A DNA stretch of 7,244 bases from CAZFHP01 sp964519365 (GCA_964519365.1 CAZFHP010000067.1:1-7244), one strand, 5' to 3'; shown: positions 1 through 6,209, counted from the first letter of the stretch. Program-made: numbers and translations. Notes: generated from the letters alone by a model not told the origin.

Positions 1-761
1 TTTTGACGTGTTTTTTCAATTGCTTTTGCCCGTTCGAGTAATCGAGTTGAAGCGTTAAGGTTTTTAGCTTGAGATGCAGCAAGAGCTCGTTTTTTATAGC
101 TTTTGGAAAGTGCATCAAGTTCTTGTGTGTTATCTGTATGAAGGCAATATTTTTGTCGAAACTCGTGTTCTTTTTTTTGCTTTCGAGCAGCTTCTTCTTG
201 TTGCCGACGTTTATACGTTTCATGCGCTCGCTTGCTCTTAATTCTTCCTGCTTCTTCGTTTATAAACTTATGAAATCCAGACTTTTCCCACAAAAAAAAA
301 TGCTTGTATGGAAAGCCAGAGATGTTTTTTGTTTTGTTGCGAAATGTTTTGTCGTGGTCGATTTTTTCTTTAAGATTCAGGATAACGCTATCGTAACAAT
401 AAAACGTACGAACATTGGCCAGAAAATCTTGATCAGCAAAAAGCTCCAGGTGTTTGATTAGCTCAGTGTCATTAGATGTGTTTTGAAACATATCTTGAAA
501 TTCTGCGAGTGATATTTTTCTCAGAACAGTCTTTTCTATAGGATCATAGGTAGACTTAGATGTGATAGGCAACAAGTCGTTTTTATAAGTCTTTGGCCTG
601 TCTTTATGATTATCATAATCGCTTGTACTATTGGTCCAATAAGTTGTTGGATAAGTATGTTTGGTATAAGCGATAGGTTGGTGGGATAAAAAAAAAATAA
701 CTGAAAACATTGCCAAGAAAAAACAATAAGCTTTTTTGTTGAGAAACATAAAAACGCTCAT
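1..761 (-). CDS. exported coiled-coil protein of unknown function, partial (3' end beyond window)
   Basis: The frame is open from an ATG at 761 to the left edge, giving 253 visible codons with no stop; the C terminus is missing. I do not recognise a family. Residues 1-32 form a signal peptide (MSVFMFLNKK, then a long Phe/Leu-rich core ending near QPIAY). Residues 33-160 are polar and Tyr/Asp/Lys-rich. From about residue 165 the protein becomes a highly charged helix (EEAGRIKSKRAHETYKRR, QQEEAARKQKKEHEF) that probably forms a coiled coil. The codon before the ATG is not a start and an in-frame TGA lies two codons upstream, so translation begins at 761 or at Met5 (749). No Shine-Dalgarno precedes it. 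Instead the ATG overlaps the TGA of the cutA stub (ATGA), so translational coupling is likely. The existence of the gene is well supported; its function is unknown. Confidence 0.8.
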   Translation of the reverse strand, partial: MSVFMFLNKKAYCFFLAMFSVIFFLSHQPIAYTKHTYPTTYWTNSTSDYDNHKDRPKTYKNDLLPITSKSTYDPIEKTVLRKISLAEFQDMFQNTSNDTELIKHLELFADQDFLANVRTFYCYDSVILNLKEKIDHDKTFRNKTKNISGFPYKHFFLWEKSGFHKFINEEAGRIKSKRAHETYKRRQQEEAARKQKKEHEFRQKYCLHTDNTQELDALSKSYKKRALAASQAKNLNASTRLLERAKAIEKTRQ

Positions 762-877
762 GTGTCAGGAAACATATTTGCACACGCAACAATCTTTTCA
801 TTAAGCAACGCACACGCTACTTTTTGTGCATCTTCTTTTGTTAGGTTCGTCACGTAAATAAAAACTGTCTTTTCCAT
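758..877 (-). pseudogene. cutA: N-terminal remnant of CutA-type divalent-cation tolerance protein
   Basis: The 39-codon frame starts ATG at 877 and stops TGA at 758-760. It reads MEKTVFIYVTNLTKEDAQKV and then ACALLNEKIVACANMFPDT. This matches the start of the CutA1 family: beta strand 1, a helix with 'A..(V/I)A..L..E.(I/L)(V/A)AC(A/V)N', then the 'P' of the following strand. Family members are about 100-110 residues long and form trimers. Here everything after the first roughly 40 residues is gone, including the Trp-Glu-Gly-Lys and His-Pro-Tyr regions. The downstream sequence does not resume CutA in any of the three frames, so this is a true truncation and not a single frameshift. The stop overlaps the start of the next gene by ATGA. 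No Shine-Dalgarno is seen, and the gene follows the small membrane ORF by 21 nt. It may be a decayed gene that persists as a coupling leader peptide. Identity is read from memory of the family pattern. Confidence 0.7.
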
Positions 878-898
878 ACAAATACTAAACTATCGTGT

Positions 899-1000
899 TT
901 AAATATGTGCATACAGCAAAATAATAATGCTCGTTAAAAGCGTCACAAAGAACAAGCGGGTTGCAAAAAAACCCTCTGCTTGCTTTTCTCTCTCCATCAT
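899..1000 (-). CDS. small single-pass membrane peptide (33 aa), hypothetical
   Basis: This short ORF has tandem ATG codons (998-1000 and 995-997) and a TAA at 899-901. It reads MMEREKQAEGFFATR followed by a continuous hydrophobic stretch (LFFVTLLTSIIILLYAHI) to the end. The pattern is a charged N terminus, an Arg at the membrane edge and one helix of about 18 residues. A good Shine-Dalgarno (AAGGGG, 6 nt spacing) precedes it, and a sigma70-like promoter lies about 65 nt upstream (1065-1094). It would be the first gene of the unit leading into the cutA stub and the exported protein. No family is recognised. The same frame is open upstream to about 1090 but has no ATG there, and that stretch falls partly in the promoter, so the ATG pair is the preferred start. 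It could still be chance coding in a leader region. Confidence 0.5.
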   Translation of the reverse strand: MMEREKQAEGFFATRLFFVTLLTSIIILLYAHI

Positions 1001-1064
1001 TTCTTTCCCCTTCTTCAACCTCCATTTATGCGTCCCCAAACAATTAAAACACTGTACCAATTTT

Positions 1065-1094
1065 ATTATCGCACCACAAGATCTTATAAGTCAA
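1065..1094 (-). promoter_or_regulatory. sigma70-type promoter upstream of small ORF/cutA stub unit
   Basis: On the minus strand a -35 box TTGACT (1089-1094, 5 of 6 consensus) is followed by an 18-nt spacer and a -10 box GATAAT (1065-1070, 5 of 6). The predicted start of transcription is near 1058, giving a leader of roughly 57 nt before the ATG at 1000. It sits in the gap after ssb, as expected for a separate transcription unit. Confidence 0.5.
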
Positions 1095-1129
1095 CCAATT
1101 ACGAGCAAAAAAAATATTTTTTTCAAACT

Positions 1130-1717
1130 CTAAAATGGCAACTCGTCTTCAAATGGCTTTTCATCTTTAAAATCTATCTCACCAGAATCACCTGTTTTTG
1201 CAGATGCACTGTCACTATCAGATGCTTTTTTTGCTGCTTTCTTTTTCGCCTTTTTCGCAGGAGCTTCTTCAGCCCCAGAATCTGAAGGCGCACCAGAAGT
1301 TACCGGAGCACTTGCTTGACTATTGTTATTGCCAAACGATTTGGCACCAGTCACAGAAGAAGAAACATCATCGCTTTGCGACATGCCAGCTGGCAAGAAC
1401 GTTACGCGATCAGCAACTATCAAATGCTTGCTGCGTCTGTTGCCTTCAGCATCTTCCCATGTATCAAGCTTTAATCGCCCTTCAACAAGAACTAAGCGTC
1501 CTTTTTGCAAAAATTGATTACACGTATCAGCTGTTGGCCCCCACACATCAACGTCTACAAAACATACTTCTTGAACCAAAGAGCCAGTTGACCTATTCTT
1601 AAATTGACGATTTGATGCTAACCCCAAACGACAAATTGCTTGGCCTGAAGCCAACTGTTTGTAATCAGGATCGCGTGTTAAATTTCCCATCATGATTATA
1701 CGATTATAACTTGCCAT
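1130..1717 (-). CDS. ssb: single-stranded DNA-binding protein with Lys/Ala-rich tail
   Basis: The product is a 195-residue SSB that coats single-stranded DNA in replication, repair and recombination and recruits partner proteins through its C-terminal tip. Residues 1 to about 108 are the OB fold: MASYNRIIMMGNLTRDPDYK at the start, then a Gly-Gln-Ala-x-Cys-Arg-Leu strand, the V-D-V-x-x-W-G segment, and 'GRLVLVEGRL' before a terminal Val-Thr-Phe-Leu. The tail of about 85 residues is low complexity, Ser/Ala/Gly/Asp-rich, with a strikingly basic block (PAKKAKKKAAKKAS). It ends in the acidic tip FEDELPF, the family's partner-binding motif. The start at 1717 is supported by AAAGG 8 nt upstream. The 93-nt gap to lpxB contains no other gene, so ssb may have its own promoter, but I see no clear boxes. 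No strong terminator follows, only an AT-only palindrome at 1107-1122. Confidence 0.95.
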   Translation of the reverse strand: MASYNRIIMMGNLTRDPDYKQLASGQAICRLGLASNRQFKNRSTGSLVQEVCFVDVDVWGPTADTCNQFLQKGRLVLVEGRLKLDTWEDAEGNRRSKHLIVADRVTFLPAGMSQSDDVSSSVTGAKSFGNNNSQASAPVTSGAPSDSGAEEAPAKKAKKKAAKKASDSDSASAKTGDSGEIDFKDEKPFEDELPF

Positions 1718-1810
1718 AATCTATGCCTTTCAATCTTAACGTAAAACATTCTTTACACCATCAAATCTGGAAACGAACGTACCAGAAAAATTTTTCTTCG
1801 TAAAAGAAAG

Positions 1811-2971
1811 TCACTTTTGTGCAGAAATAAACTGTTTTTTTAATCGAACAAGATCTTGAGATACGTGAGTATACTCACAAGAATTTGTTTCAGTACTCGT
1901 ACTGACTAAAAAATCTTTGTATAATTTTTCTGCATGCTTAAAAATTTTATCAGGATCACAATCCCCCTGAAGAAATTCTTCATACACAAGTTTATCCAGA
2001 AATAAATTTGGCAAAGACATGTACGGCACTTTTACAACTAAACGTGCAAGAACATACGTAAGCCATGACGCTTTGAACAAAACAACAGCCGGCACGCCAA
2101 GTAACGCTAACTCCAACGTTACAGTCCCCGGCTTGGTAAGCGCCAAGCATGATTGATTTATAGCACCTAACTTTTCTTTCTCGTCATACACAAACGTAAC
2201 GTAACGATCAAGCCCAACATCTTTTATTTTCCCCTCTATTTTTTGTTTCGAAAGAGATTCGGCAATGGGCAAAACAAACAAAACATCTGGATACTTTTGA
2301 ACAAACTTTTTCATGACAGAAACAAAAACAGGAAAAAGCGTTTTTATTTCAGATGAACGCGAACCAAGCATAACAGCTATCTTATTTTTCTGGTGCGTTC
2401 TTTTATCACAACACACATTATCGCTCTTTGTATCACAAAAAAATCTTACGCGATCATACGTTGGACATCCTAAATAATATACACGCACGCCCCGCTTTTT
2501 ATACCAATCAACTTCAAACGGATACAAAACAATTATCTGATCCGAGTATTTTTTTAACGCCTTAAGGCGCCACGCACCCCAACACCACATCTGTGGAGGC
2601 GACACATACGTAATTTTCATACGAGCATTTCGACGCTTTAACAAACGTGCAAGACGCATATTAAAACCCGGAAAATCGATTAACACAACTTCATCAAAGT
2701 TATTCTCGATAATATAACGAGCAAGCTTTCTTAAAAATCCCAAAATAAAAAACAACCGTCGAGCTATTTCAACCAACCCAACAACGTTTAATTTTTCAAA
2801 CCGCTCATAAAGTTTTACATCACATGATTTAAGAAAATCACCCCCAACAGCCTCCAGCGATACCTGTTCACGCACTTCACTATTCTTGTTTTTTTGCCAT
2901 CGTTTTTTTACATACCAGGCCCCAAGTTTATCTCCCGAAAGCTCTCCCGCAACAATAAATACTTTTTTCAT
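1811..2971 (-). CDS. lpxB: lipid-A-disaccharide synthase (LpxB)
   Basis: LpxB is a GT-B glycosyltransferase (family GT19) that joins UDP-2,3-diacylglucosamine to lipid X, making the lipid A disaccharide at the inner face of the cytoplasmic membrane. With the start at 2971 it has 386 residues, normal for the family. Visible motifs are VAGELSGDKLGA (7-18), IDFPGFN with the conserved Asp (98-104), YVSPPQMWCWG (122-132), YPFEVDWYKK (150-159), GSRSSEIKTLFP (203-214), KPGTVTLELALLGVP (280-294) and VPYMSLPNLFL (315-325). Two starts are possible. ATG at 2971 begins just before the conserved core and leaves 5 nt after the upstream stop. ATG at 2995 adds eight residues and overlaps the upstream gene by 19 nt. 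Neither has a good Shine-Dalgarno, so coupling to the upstream gene is likely. The usual 'GHP' or 'GNP' after the Pro-Phe-Glu segment is GCP here. No other lpx gene is in the window. Confidence 0.93.
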   Translation of the reverse strand: MKKVFIVAGELSGDKLGAWYVKKRWQKNKNSEVREQVSLEAVGGDFLKSCDVKLYERFEKLNVVGLVEIARRLFFILGFLRKLARYIIENNFDEVVLIDFPGFNMRLARLLKRRNARMKITYVSPPQMWCWGAWRLKALKKYSDQIIVLYPFEVDWYKKRGVRVYYLGCPTYDRVRFFCDTKSDNVCCDKRTHQKNKIAVMLGSRSSEIKTLFPVFVSVMKKFVQKYPDVLFVLPIAESLSKQKIEGKIKDVGLDRYVTFVYDEKEKLGAINQSCLALTKPGTVTLELALLGVPAVVLFKASWLTYVLARLVVKVPYMSLPNLFLDKLVYEEFLQGDCDPDKIFKHAEKLYKDFLVSTSTETNSCEYTHVSQDLVRLKKQFISAQK

Positions 2972-2976
2972 GGCAA

Positions 2977-3708
2977 TTATATTTTTTTCAGACATTCATC
3001 GTGATCTAACGTTTCTTGTAATTTTTTTATTCCCGAACGACACTCACAAATCAATAACCGTATATTATTTACAGGATTAATATCGGGCAAAGAAGATTGT
3101 GCTTGTAATTTTTGTGCACGCATCTTTACGTTCTCCCACGCACGCACGCGTGTTTTTAAATCACCATACGTATTGACCAACAATTTATAAACACGCGTCA
3201 ATTCGGCCCTACTTGCTTTTTTAAATGGCTTACGATTATCGATAAGCTTTTCAATAATTCCTGAAAGTTTTTTTTGCACCTGAGAAATACCAATATGCAC
3301 ATACCCGATATTTTTTTGCACCGCACTCGTTATGCTCAGCAGTTTTTTATCCAAGCCCACTTTTTTACCATGCGCCTGCTTGCTCTTATTTTTCGCCTGC
3401 ATAGCAAGCTTTGGCGAATCACTTTCTAGTGTATCTTTTACGTCTTTTTCGGGTTCTTGTCCAATCAAAAATTTATCACCAACTTGTGCGAAACTAATTT
3501 GTGCCAGGCCAATCTGCTGAACCATGTTCGTTGTCACATAAAAAGCATCCCGCGCCGCTTGACCAATATTTTCTTTAAGCGCATTCTTAGACATCTTTTT
3601 AACTTTCTTACGTGCTTTTTTTGTCAAAATAAAATTTTGAGAAACATCACATGTCACGTCTTGAAAAAAAGCTAAACACGCAAAACTAACAAAAACTATT
3701 TTTTTCAT
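2977..3708 (-). CDS. exported Lys-rich helical protein of unknown function, upstream of lpxB
   Basis: The product has 243 residues and no family that I recognise. It opens with a signal peptide (MKKIVFVSFACLAFFQDVTC), which fixes the start at 3708; the frame continues upstream to an ATG at 3840, but that stretch runs through the preceding terminator. The mature part is strongly basic and looks helical (KKARKKVKKMSKN near residue 30). It contains two similar segments that suggest an internal duplication, MVQQIGLAQISFAQVGDKFL and AVQKNIGYVHIGISQVQKKL, about 60 residues apart. The C-terminal part has a Cys pair (ICEC). Only a weak purine stretch (AGAAAG) precedes the ATG. The stop lies 5 nt before the preferred lpxB start, so the two genes are probably co-transcribed. 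Linkage to lipid A synthesis hints at an envelope role, but that is only guilt by association. Confidence 0.8.
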   Translation of the reverse strand: MKKIVFVSFACLAFFQDVTCDVSQNFILTKKARKKVKKMSKNALKENIGQAARDAFYVTTNMVQQIGLAQISFAQVGDKFLIGQEPEKDVKDTLESDSPKLAMQAKNKSKQAHGKKVGLDKKLLSITSAVQKNIGYVHIGISQVQKKLSGIIEKLIDNRKPFKKASRAELTRVYKLLVNTYGDLKTRVRAWENVKMRAQKLQAQSSLPDINPVNNIRLLICECRSGIKKLQETLDHDECLKKI

Positions 3709-3785
3709 CGTTTTCTTTCTAACTTGTCGAAAAAAATAAAAGCTAAAACTCAGATCAAAGTGTGCCAAAGAAACATGCGTAAAGC

Positions 3786-3826
3786 AAAAAAAGCAAGCAA
3801 AATGCACATTCACATCTTGCTTGCTT
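3786..3826 (-). terminator. rho-independent terminator of gene 3849-4427
   Basis: A perfect 10-bp inverted repeat (AAGCAAGCAA at 3791-3800 and TTGCTTGCTT at 3817-3826) has a 16-nt loop. On the minus strand it is followed by seven T residues (3786-3792, the first two overlapping the stem). It lies 22 nt after the stop codon of the gene at 3849 and upstream of the gene starting at 3708. Confidence 0.8.
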
Positions 3827-3848
3827 CTCACAAAAGTCAACGTAAAAC

Positions 3849-4427
3849 CTACAGGCCAGAATACGCTGATCTGTAAGGCGTGTTTCCCATCGCAGCATGA
3901 AGACTTAATTCATTACGAACCTGACGTCTTATCTCCTCGCTTCTTCGGTTTTCTTCGTTCCAACGACGCAAACGTTCATTCTGTGCTCGCGTCTTCGCTT
4001 GATATTTTTGCCGCGCTGCATGATAGGCTTGAACAGCAGCCGGATCACCACTTAGAGCTTTTTGTGATAACTCTTCTAATTCTTGACGCTCCGCCGCATC
4101 TTTTTGAACAGAAAAATAAATCAAAATGCCTAATACAGCTAGAATCCCGATAACAGCAACAATCCCCCAAAAATTGCCCGAAGGTCCCTCTAAACCCGCC
4201 CGTACAGGAAAGTCTAAATCTGCGTGTCCATTTTCAGCAGCTCGCAACATCGCGTTTCTAAAAAAAACAAGAACCTCTTCTTTTGAATACCCACTGTTAA
4301 GCAACGCTTGAATATCTTGCCCCGCCCTCGTTGCAAGCAATTCTTTATGCAAATTTGCAGAGACACTGTTGCTTAAGCTTAAAAAACAAACAACAAACAC
4401 AGATGCCAGAAAAACTCTTTTAATCAT
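3849..4427 (-). CDS. exported single-pass membrane protein with charged C-terminal tail, unknown function
   Basis: The product has 192 residues. A signal peptide (about 1-24, ending SVSA) is followed by a short polar helical domain (25-80, with LLATRAGQDIQALLNSGY), one membrane helix (about 85-107, FWGIVAVIGILAVLGILIYF), and a charged, probably coiled-coil tail rich in Glu, Gln and Arg (KTRAQNERLRRWNEENRRSE). Signal cleavage would put the first domain in the periplasm and the tail in the cytoplasm, with the basic residues inside. The layout matches the larger gene upstream (4625-6052), suggesting that both belong to one style of envelope protein, although I see no clear sequence identity. The start is supported by AAGGTGAAGG a few bases upstream. 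A promoter candidate lies at 4473-4500 and a terminator at 3786-3826, so this is probably a one-gene unit. No family is recognised. Confidence 0.85.
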   Translation of the reverse strand: MIKRVFLASVFVVCFLSLSNSVSANLHKELLATRAGQDIQALLNSGYSKEEVLVFFRNAMLRAAENGHADLDFPVRAGLEGPSGNFWGIVAVIGILAVLGILIYFSVQKDAAERQELEELSQKALSGDPAAVQAYHAARQKYQAKTRAQNERLRRWNEENRRSEEIRRQVRNELSLHAAMGNTPYRSAYSGL

Positions 4428-4472
4428 TTCGCCTTCACCTTAAGGTAAATACAAATAAAACTAAACTATGCG

Positions 4473-4500
4473 CTTATACAGCCTAGCACAGATAAGTAAA
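4473..4500 (-). promoter_or_regulatory. candidate promoter of gene 3849-4427
   Basis: On the minus strand TTTACT (4495-4500, 4 of 6 to the -35 consensus), a 16-nt spacer and TATAAG (4473-4478, 5 of 6 to the -10) precede the gene. Transcription would start near 4466, giving a leader of about 39 nt. It sits between the terminator at 4558 and the gene, the expected place. Confidence 0.4.
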
Positions 4501-4557
4501 AAATCAATATAAAATCCCATAAGAAAAAATACACGAAGGTAAAAATCACCACATTCT

Positions 4558-4585
4558 AAAAAAGCCCCTGGGCTTCAGGGGCTTT
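4558..4585 (-). terminator. rho-independent terminator of gene 4625-6052
   Basis: A perfect 10-bp GC-rich hairpin (AAAGCCCCTG at 4561-4570, CAGGGGCTTT at 4576-4585) has a 5-nt loop. A run of six T on the minus strand covers 4558-4563. It is 39 nt beyond the stop codon. There is no T run on the plus strand side, so the direction is clear. Confidence 0.9.
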
Positions 4586-4624
4586 ACTTACATACAAATT
4601 CTTAAAAATCGCTTAACCGCATCA

Positions 4625-6052
4625 CTAAAGAGAAAGTCTAACTCTAGGTCTCCATTTACCATCACGAGAATCTTTTACCCAAACTTCAGGATCATGACTC
4701 CTATCAAGCCGACCATCTCCACCACGTTCCCAATATTTTCCACGTTTACCACCAACTCCAGGGCCATCAGCATCAACCCATTGTACCGCGCGACGAGCTT
4801 CTTCTGCTTGTTGCCTTCGCTGTTCTTCTGCTCGTTTGGCAGCAACTTCTTGTGCCAGTCTATCAGCTTCTTCTCGTGCTTGTCGCACAGCTTGTCGTCG
4901 AGCTTCTTCTGCTTGTTGCCTTCGCTGTTCTTCTGCTCGTTTGGCAGCAACTTNNNNNNNNNNNNNNNNNNNNNNNNNNNNNNNNNNNNNNNNNNNNNNN
5001 NNNNNNNNNNNNNNNNNNNNNNNNNNNNNNNNNNNNNNNNNNNNNNNNNNNNNATCAGCTTCTTCTCGTGCTTGTCGCACAGCTTGTCGTCGAGCTTCTT
5101 CTGCTTGTCGCGCTTGCTCTATTTGTTGCTCTTCTATTGCTTCCAACAAGTTTCGCGCAGCTATATCTTCCAATAGTTCTGCTTCTTGTTTAGCCAACTT
5201 TTCCTGTTCCAACTCCCACTGTTCTCTAGCATCCTCTTCATCTCGCAATTCCTGCTCCCAACTCGCCCATAATTTCGCCAGTGCTCGTCGATCTGCTTCT
5301 TCTCGAGCTCGTTGCACCGCAGCCAATCGCTGGCGCTCGGCTTCTTCTTGTTCTTGTCGTCTGGCTTCTGCATCTGCTTGCTCCTGTGCTAGTCGAGCAG
5401 CTTCTGCTTGAGCTTGTTGTTCTGCAGCCAATCGCTGGCGCTCGACTTCTGCCTGTTCTTGTGCCTGTCGATCTGCATCTGCTTGCTCCTGTGCTCGTCG
5501 AGCAGCTTCTTCTTGAGCTCGTTGCGCAGCAGCCAATCGCTGACGTTCTGCTTCTTCTCGTTCTTGTTCTCGCCGTCTAGCATCTTCTTGTTCCTGTGCT
5601 TGTCGTCTGACTTCAGCTTCTTCCTGTGCTAGTTGTTCAGCAGCCAATCGCTGACGCTCTGCTTCTTCAGCCGCTTGTGCCGCCAATCGTTTATCTCTAA
5701 AATAATAATACACCCAACTTAAACCCAAACCAATACCAAAACATACAAGCGCTCCAACAACATACGTCGCAACAATCTTAAGCTTTTCACTTCTTATGTG
5801 AGTGTCAAGAACAGCCCCATCGCTTAAAGCAATTTCTTCAAGAGCCTCTTGTTCACAAACACCTTCGTCTGCACGCCTATTTACATAACCAACGCACTTT
5901 AAAACAATATCATGTAAAGCTTTACGATCTTCCTGCAAAAGCGTTTCTGCATGCAACTGAACTAAACTCTTTTTTGCATAAACATTTTGTTTCTGCAGAC
6001 CAAAGACAAATATCATACAAACGAAAATCCCTAAAAACACTTTACGTATCAT
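4625..6052 (-). CDS. exported, membrane-anchored coiled-coil repeat protein (interrupted by assembly gap)
   Basis: The product is about 475 residues as drawn, with roughly 34 of them unknown because of the N run at 4954-5053. The start at 6052 (MIRKVFLGIFVCMIFVFGLQ) is chosen because AAGGG lies 7 nt upstream and the signal peptide begins there; an in-frame ATG at 6085 would only add 11 residues. Order: signal peptide (1-26, ending NVYA), a polar helical domain (27-92), one membrane helix (about 93-117, GALVCFGIGLGLSWVYYYF) followed by the basic FRDKR, a first coiled-coil repeat family (about 129-257), a Trp/Glu-rich linker (WASWEQELRDEEDAREQW), a second repeat array, and a basic Trp-containing C-terminal domain of about 50 residues (GKYWERGGDGRL, HDPEVWVKDSRDGKWRPR). 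The positive-inside rule puts the coiled coil in the cytoplasm. The composition recalls TolA-like stalks, but no TolA C-terminal domain is seen. Function is unknown. Confidence 0.85.
   Translation of the reverse strand: MIRKVFLGIFVCMIFVFGLQKQNVYAKKSLVQLHAETLLQEDRKALHDIVLKCVGYVNRRADEGVCEQEALEEIALSDGAVLDTHIRSEKLKIVATYVVGALVCFGIGLGLSWVYYYFRDKRLAAQAAEEAERQRLAAEQLAQEEAEVRRQAQEQEDARRREQEREEAERQRLAAAQRAQEEAARRAQEQADADRQAQEQAEVERQRLAAEQQAQAEAARLAQEQADAEARRQEQEEAERQRLAAVQRAREEADRRALAKLWASWEQELRDEEDAREQWELEQEKLAKQEAELLEDIAARNLLEAIEEQQIEQARQAEEARRQAVRQAREEADXXXXXXXXXXXXXXXXXXXXXXXXXXXXXXXXXXVAAKRAEEQRRQQAEEARRQAVRQAREEADRLAQEVAAKRAEEQRRQQAEEARRAVQWVDADGPGVGGKRGKYWERGGDGRLDRSHDPEVWVKDSRDGKWRPRVRLSL
4792..5110 (-). 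repeat. 105-bp tandem repeat array (35-residue coiled-coil unit), broken by gap
   Basis: The unit encodes 35 residues beginning QAEEARRQAVRQAREEAD and ending VAAKRAEEQRRQ, which is five heptads. The start of one copy at 4794 recurs at 4899, exactly 105 bp away and with no mismatch seen up to the gap. A further partial copy lies at 5054 to about 5110 beyond the gap, and a decayed partial copy at the 3' end leads into the C-terminal domain. Near-identity of the copies points to recent expansion or homogenisation. Confidence 0.85.
4954..5053. other. 100-N assembly gap inside the tandem repeat
   Basis: Exactly 100 N lie within the 105-bp repeat array. A round 100 is normally a placeholder for unknown length. 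Aligning the flanks to the repeat unit shows that the true missing length should be 13 + 105n bases. The drawn 100 N happens to preserve the reading frame (100 and 13 both leave remainder 1 on division by 3). Confidence 0.95.
5282..5668 (-). repeat. divergent 35-residue coiled-coil repeats (first family)
   Basis: About three and a half degenerate units lie just after the membrane helix. They begin EEAERQRLAAEQ, EEAERQRLAAAQ, AEVERQRLAAEQ and EEAERQRLAAVQ; the second and third are exactly 35 residues and the first is 37. Unlike the array at 4792-5110 the copies have diverged in sequence, so this is an older family of the same period. Confidence 0.8.
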
Positions 6053-6114
6053 GATAATCCCTTTTTTGGATAGCACTTTAAACAAAACATTGTTCTCACC
6101 AAAAAACCTATTTA

Positions 6115-6143
6115 TTTTTACTCACACTCACACAACAAGTCAA
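6115..6143 (-). promoter_or_regulatory. candidate promoter of gene 4625-6052
   Basis: On the minus strand TTGACT (6138-6143, 5 of 6 to the -35 consensus), a 17-nt spacer and TAAAAA (6115-6120, 4 of 6 to the -10) are found. The predicted transcription start near 6108 leaves a leader of about 55 nt to the ATG at 6052. The -35 box is identical to that of the promoter at 1065-1094. Confidence 0.45.
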
Positions 6144-6209
6144 ACTAATTTTTTTCGCAAACAATATGTCCTTCAATCATATACTTTTTCAAAAAAGTAT
6201 AAAAAAACG

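Noticed and set aside
69..461. 130-codon plus-strand ORF
   Set aside because: It lies opposite the partial exported coiled-coil gene (1-761, minus) and its Phe/Leu/Ser-rich product is the antisense shadow of that Lys/Glu-rich gene.
628..813. 61-codon minus-strand ORF
   Set aside because: It overlaps the cutA stub and the exported protein gene in a third frame, and its product has no CutA or signal-peptide logic.
890..1026. Minus-strand ATG near 1026 giving a 40-plus-residue product in another frame
   Set aside because: It lacks a ribosome site and gives a mixed sequence; the ATG pair at 1000 has AAGGGG and a clear membrane-helix product.
1107..1122. A-run/T-run palindrome after ssb
   Set aside because: It is an AT-only palindrome without a stable stem, and such runs are frequent by chance in this composition.
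927..1285. Two plus-strand ORFs between the cutA stub and ssb
   Set aside because: They have no signal for translation that stands out, and they overlap the minus-strand promoter, the small ORF and the ssb 3' end.
1784..1797. Palindrome AGAAAAATTTTTCT after lpxB
   Set aside because: It has no loop and no T run beyond the arm, so it is unlikely as a terminator and too low in complexity to call an operator.
3709..3840. 44-codon upstream extension of the gene ending at 2977
   Set aside because: It runs through the terminator hairpin of the preceding gene, and the signal peptide begins at the internal Met at 3708.
4675..5632. Several ORFs of 60-190 codons on both strands across the coiled-coil repeats
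   Set aside because: All are frame shadows of the repetitive low-complexity coding sequence of the gene 4625-6052, several crossing the N gap.
6181..6200. Hairpin ATACTTTTT / AAAAAGTAT after the gene 6210-6650
   Set aside because: The stem is nearly all A/T and no T run follows it on the minus strand, so it does not meet the pattern of the four clear terminators.
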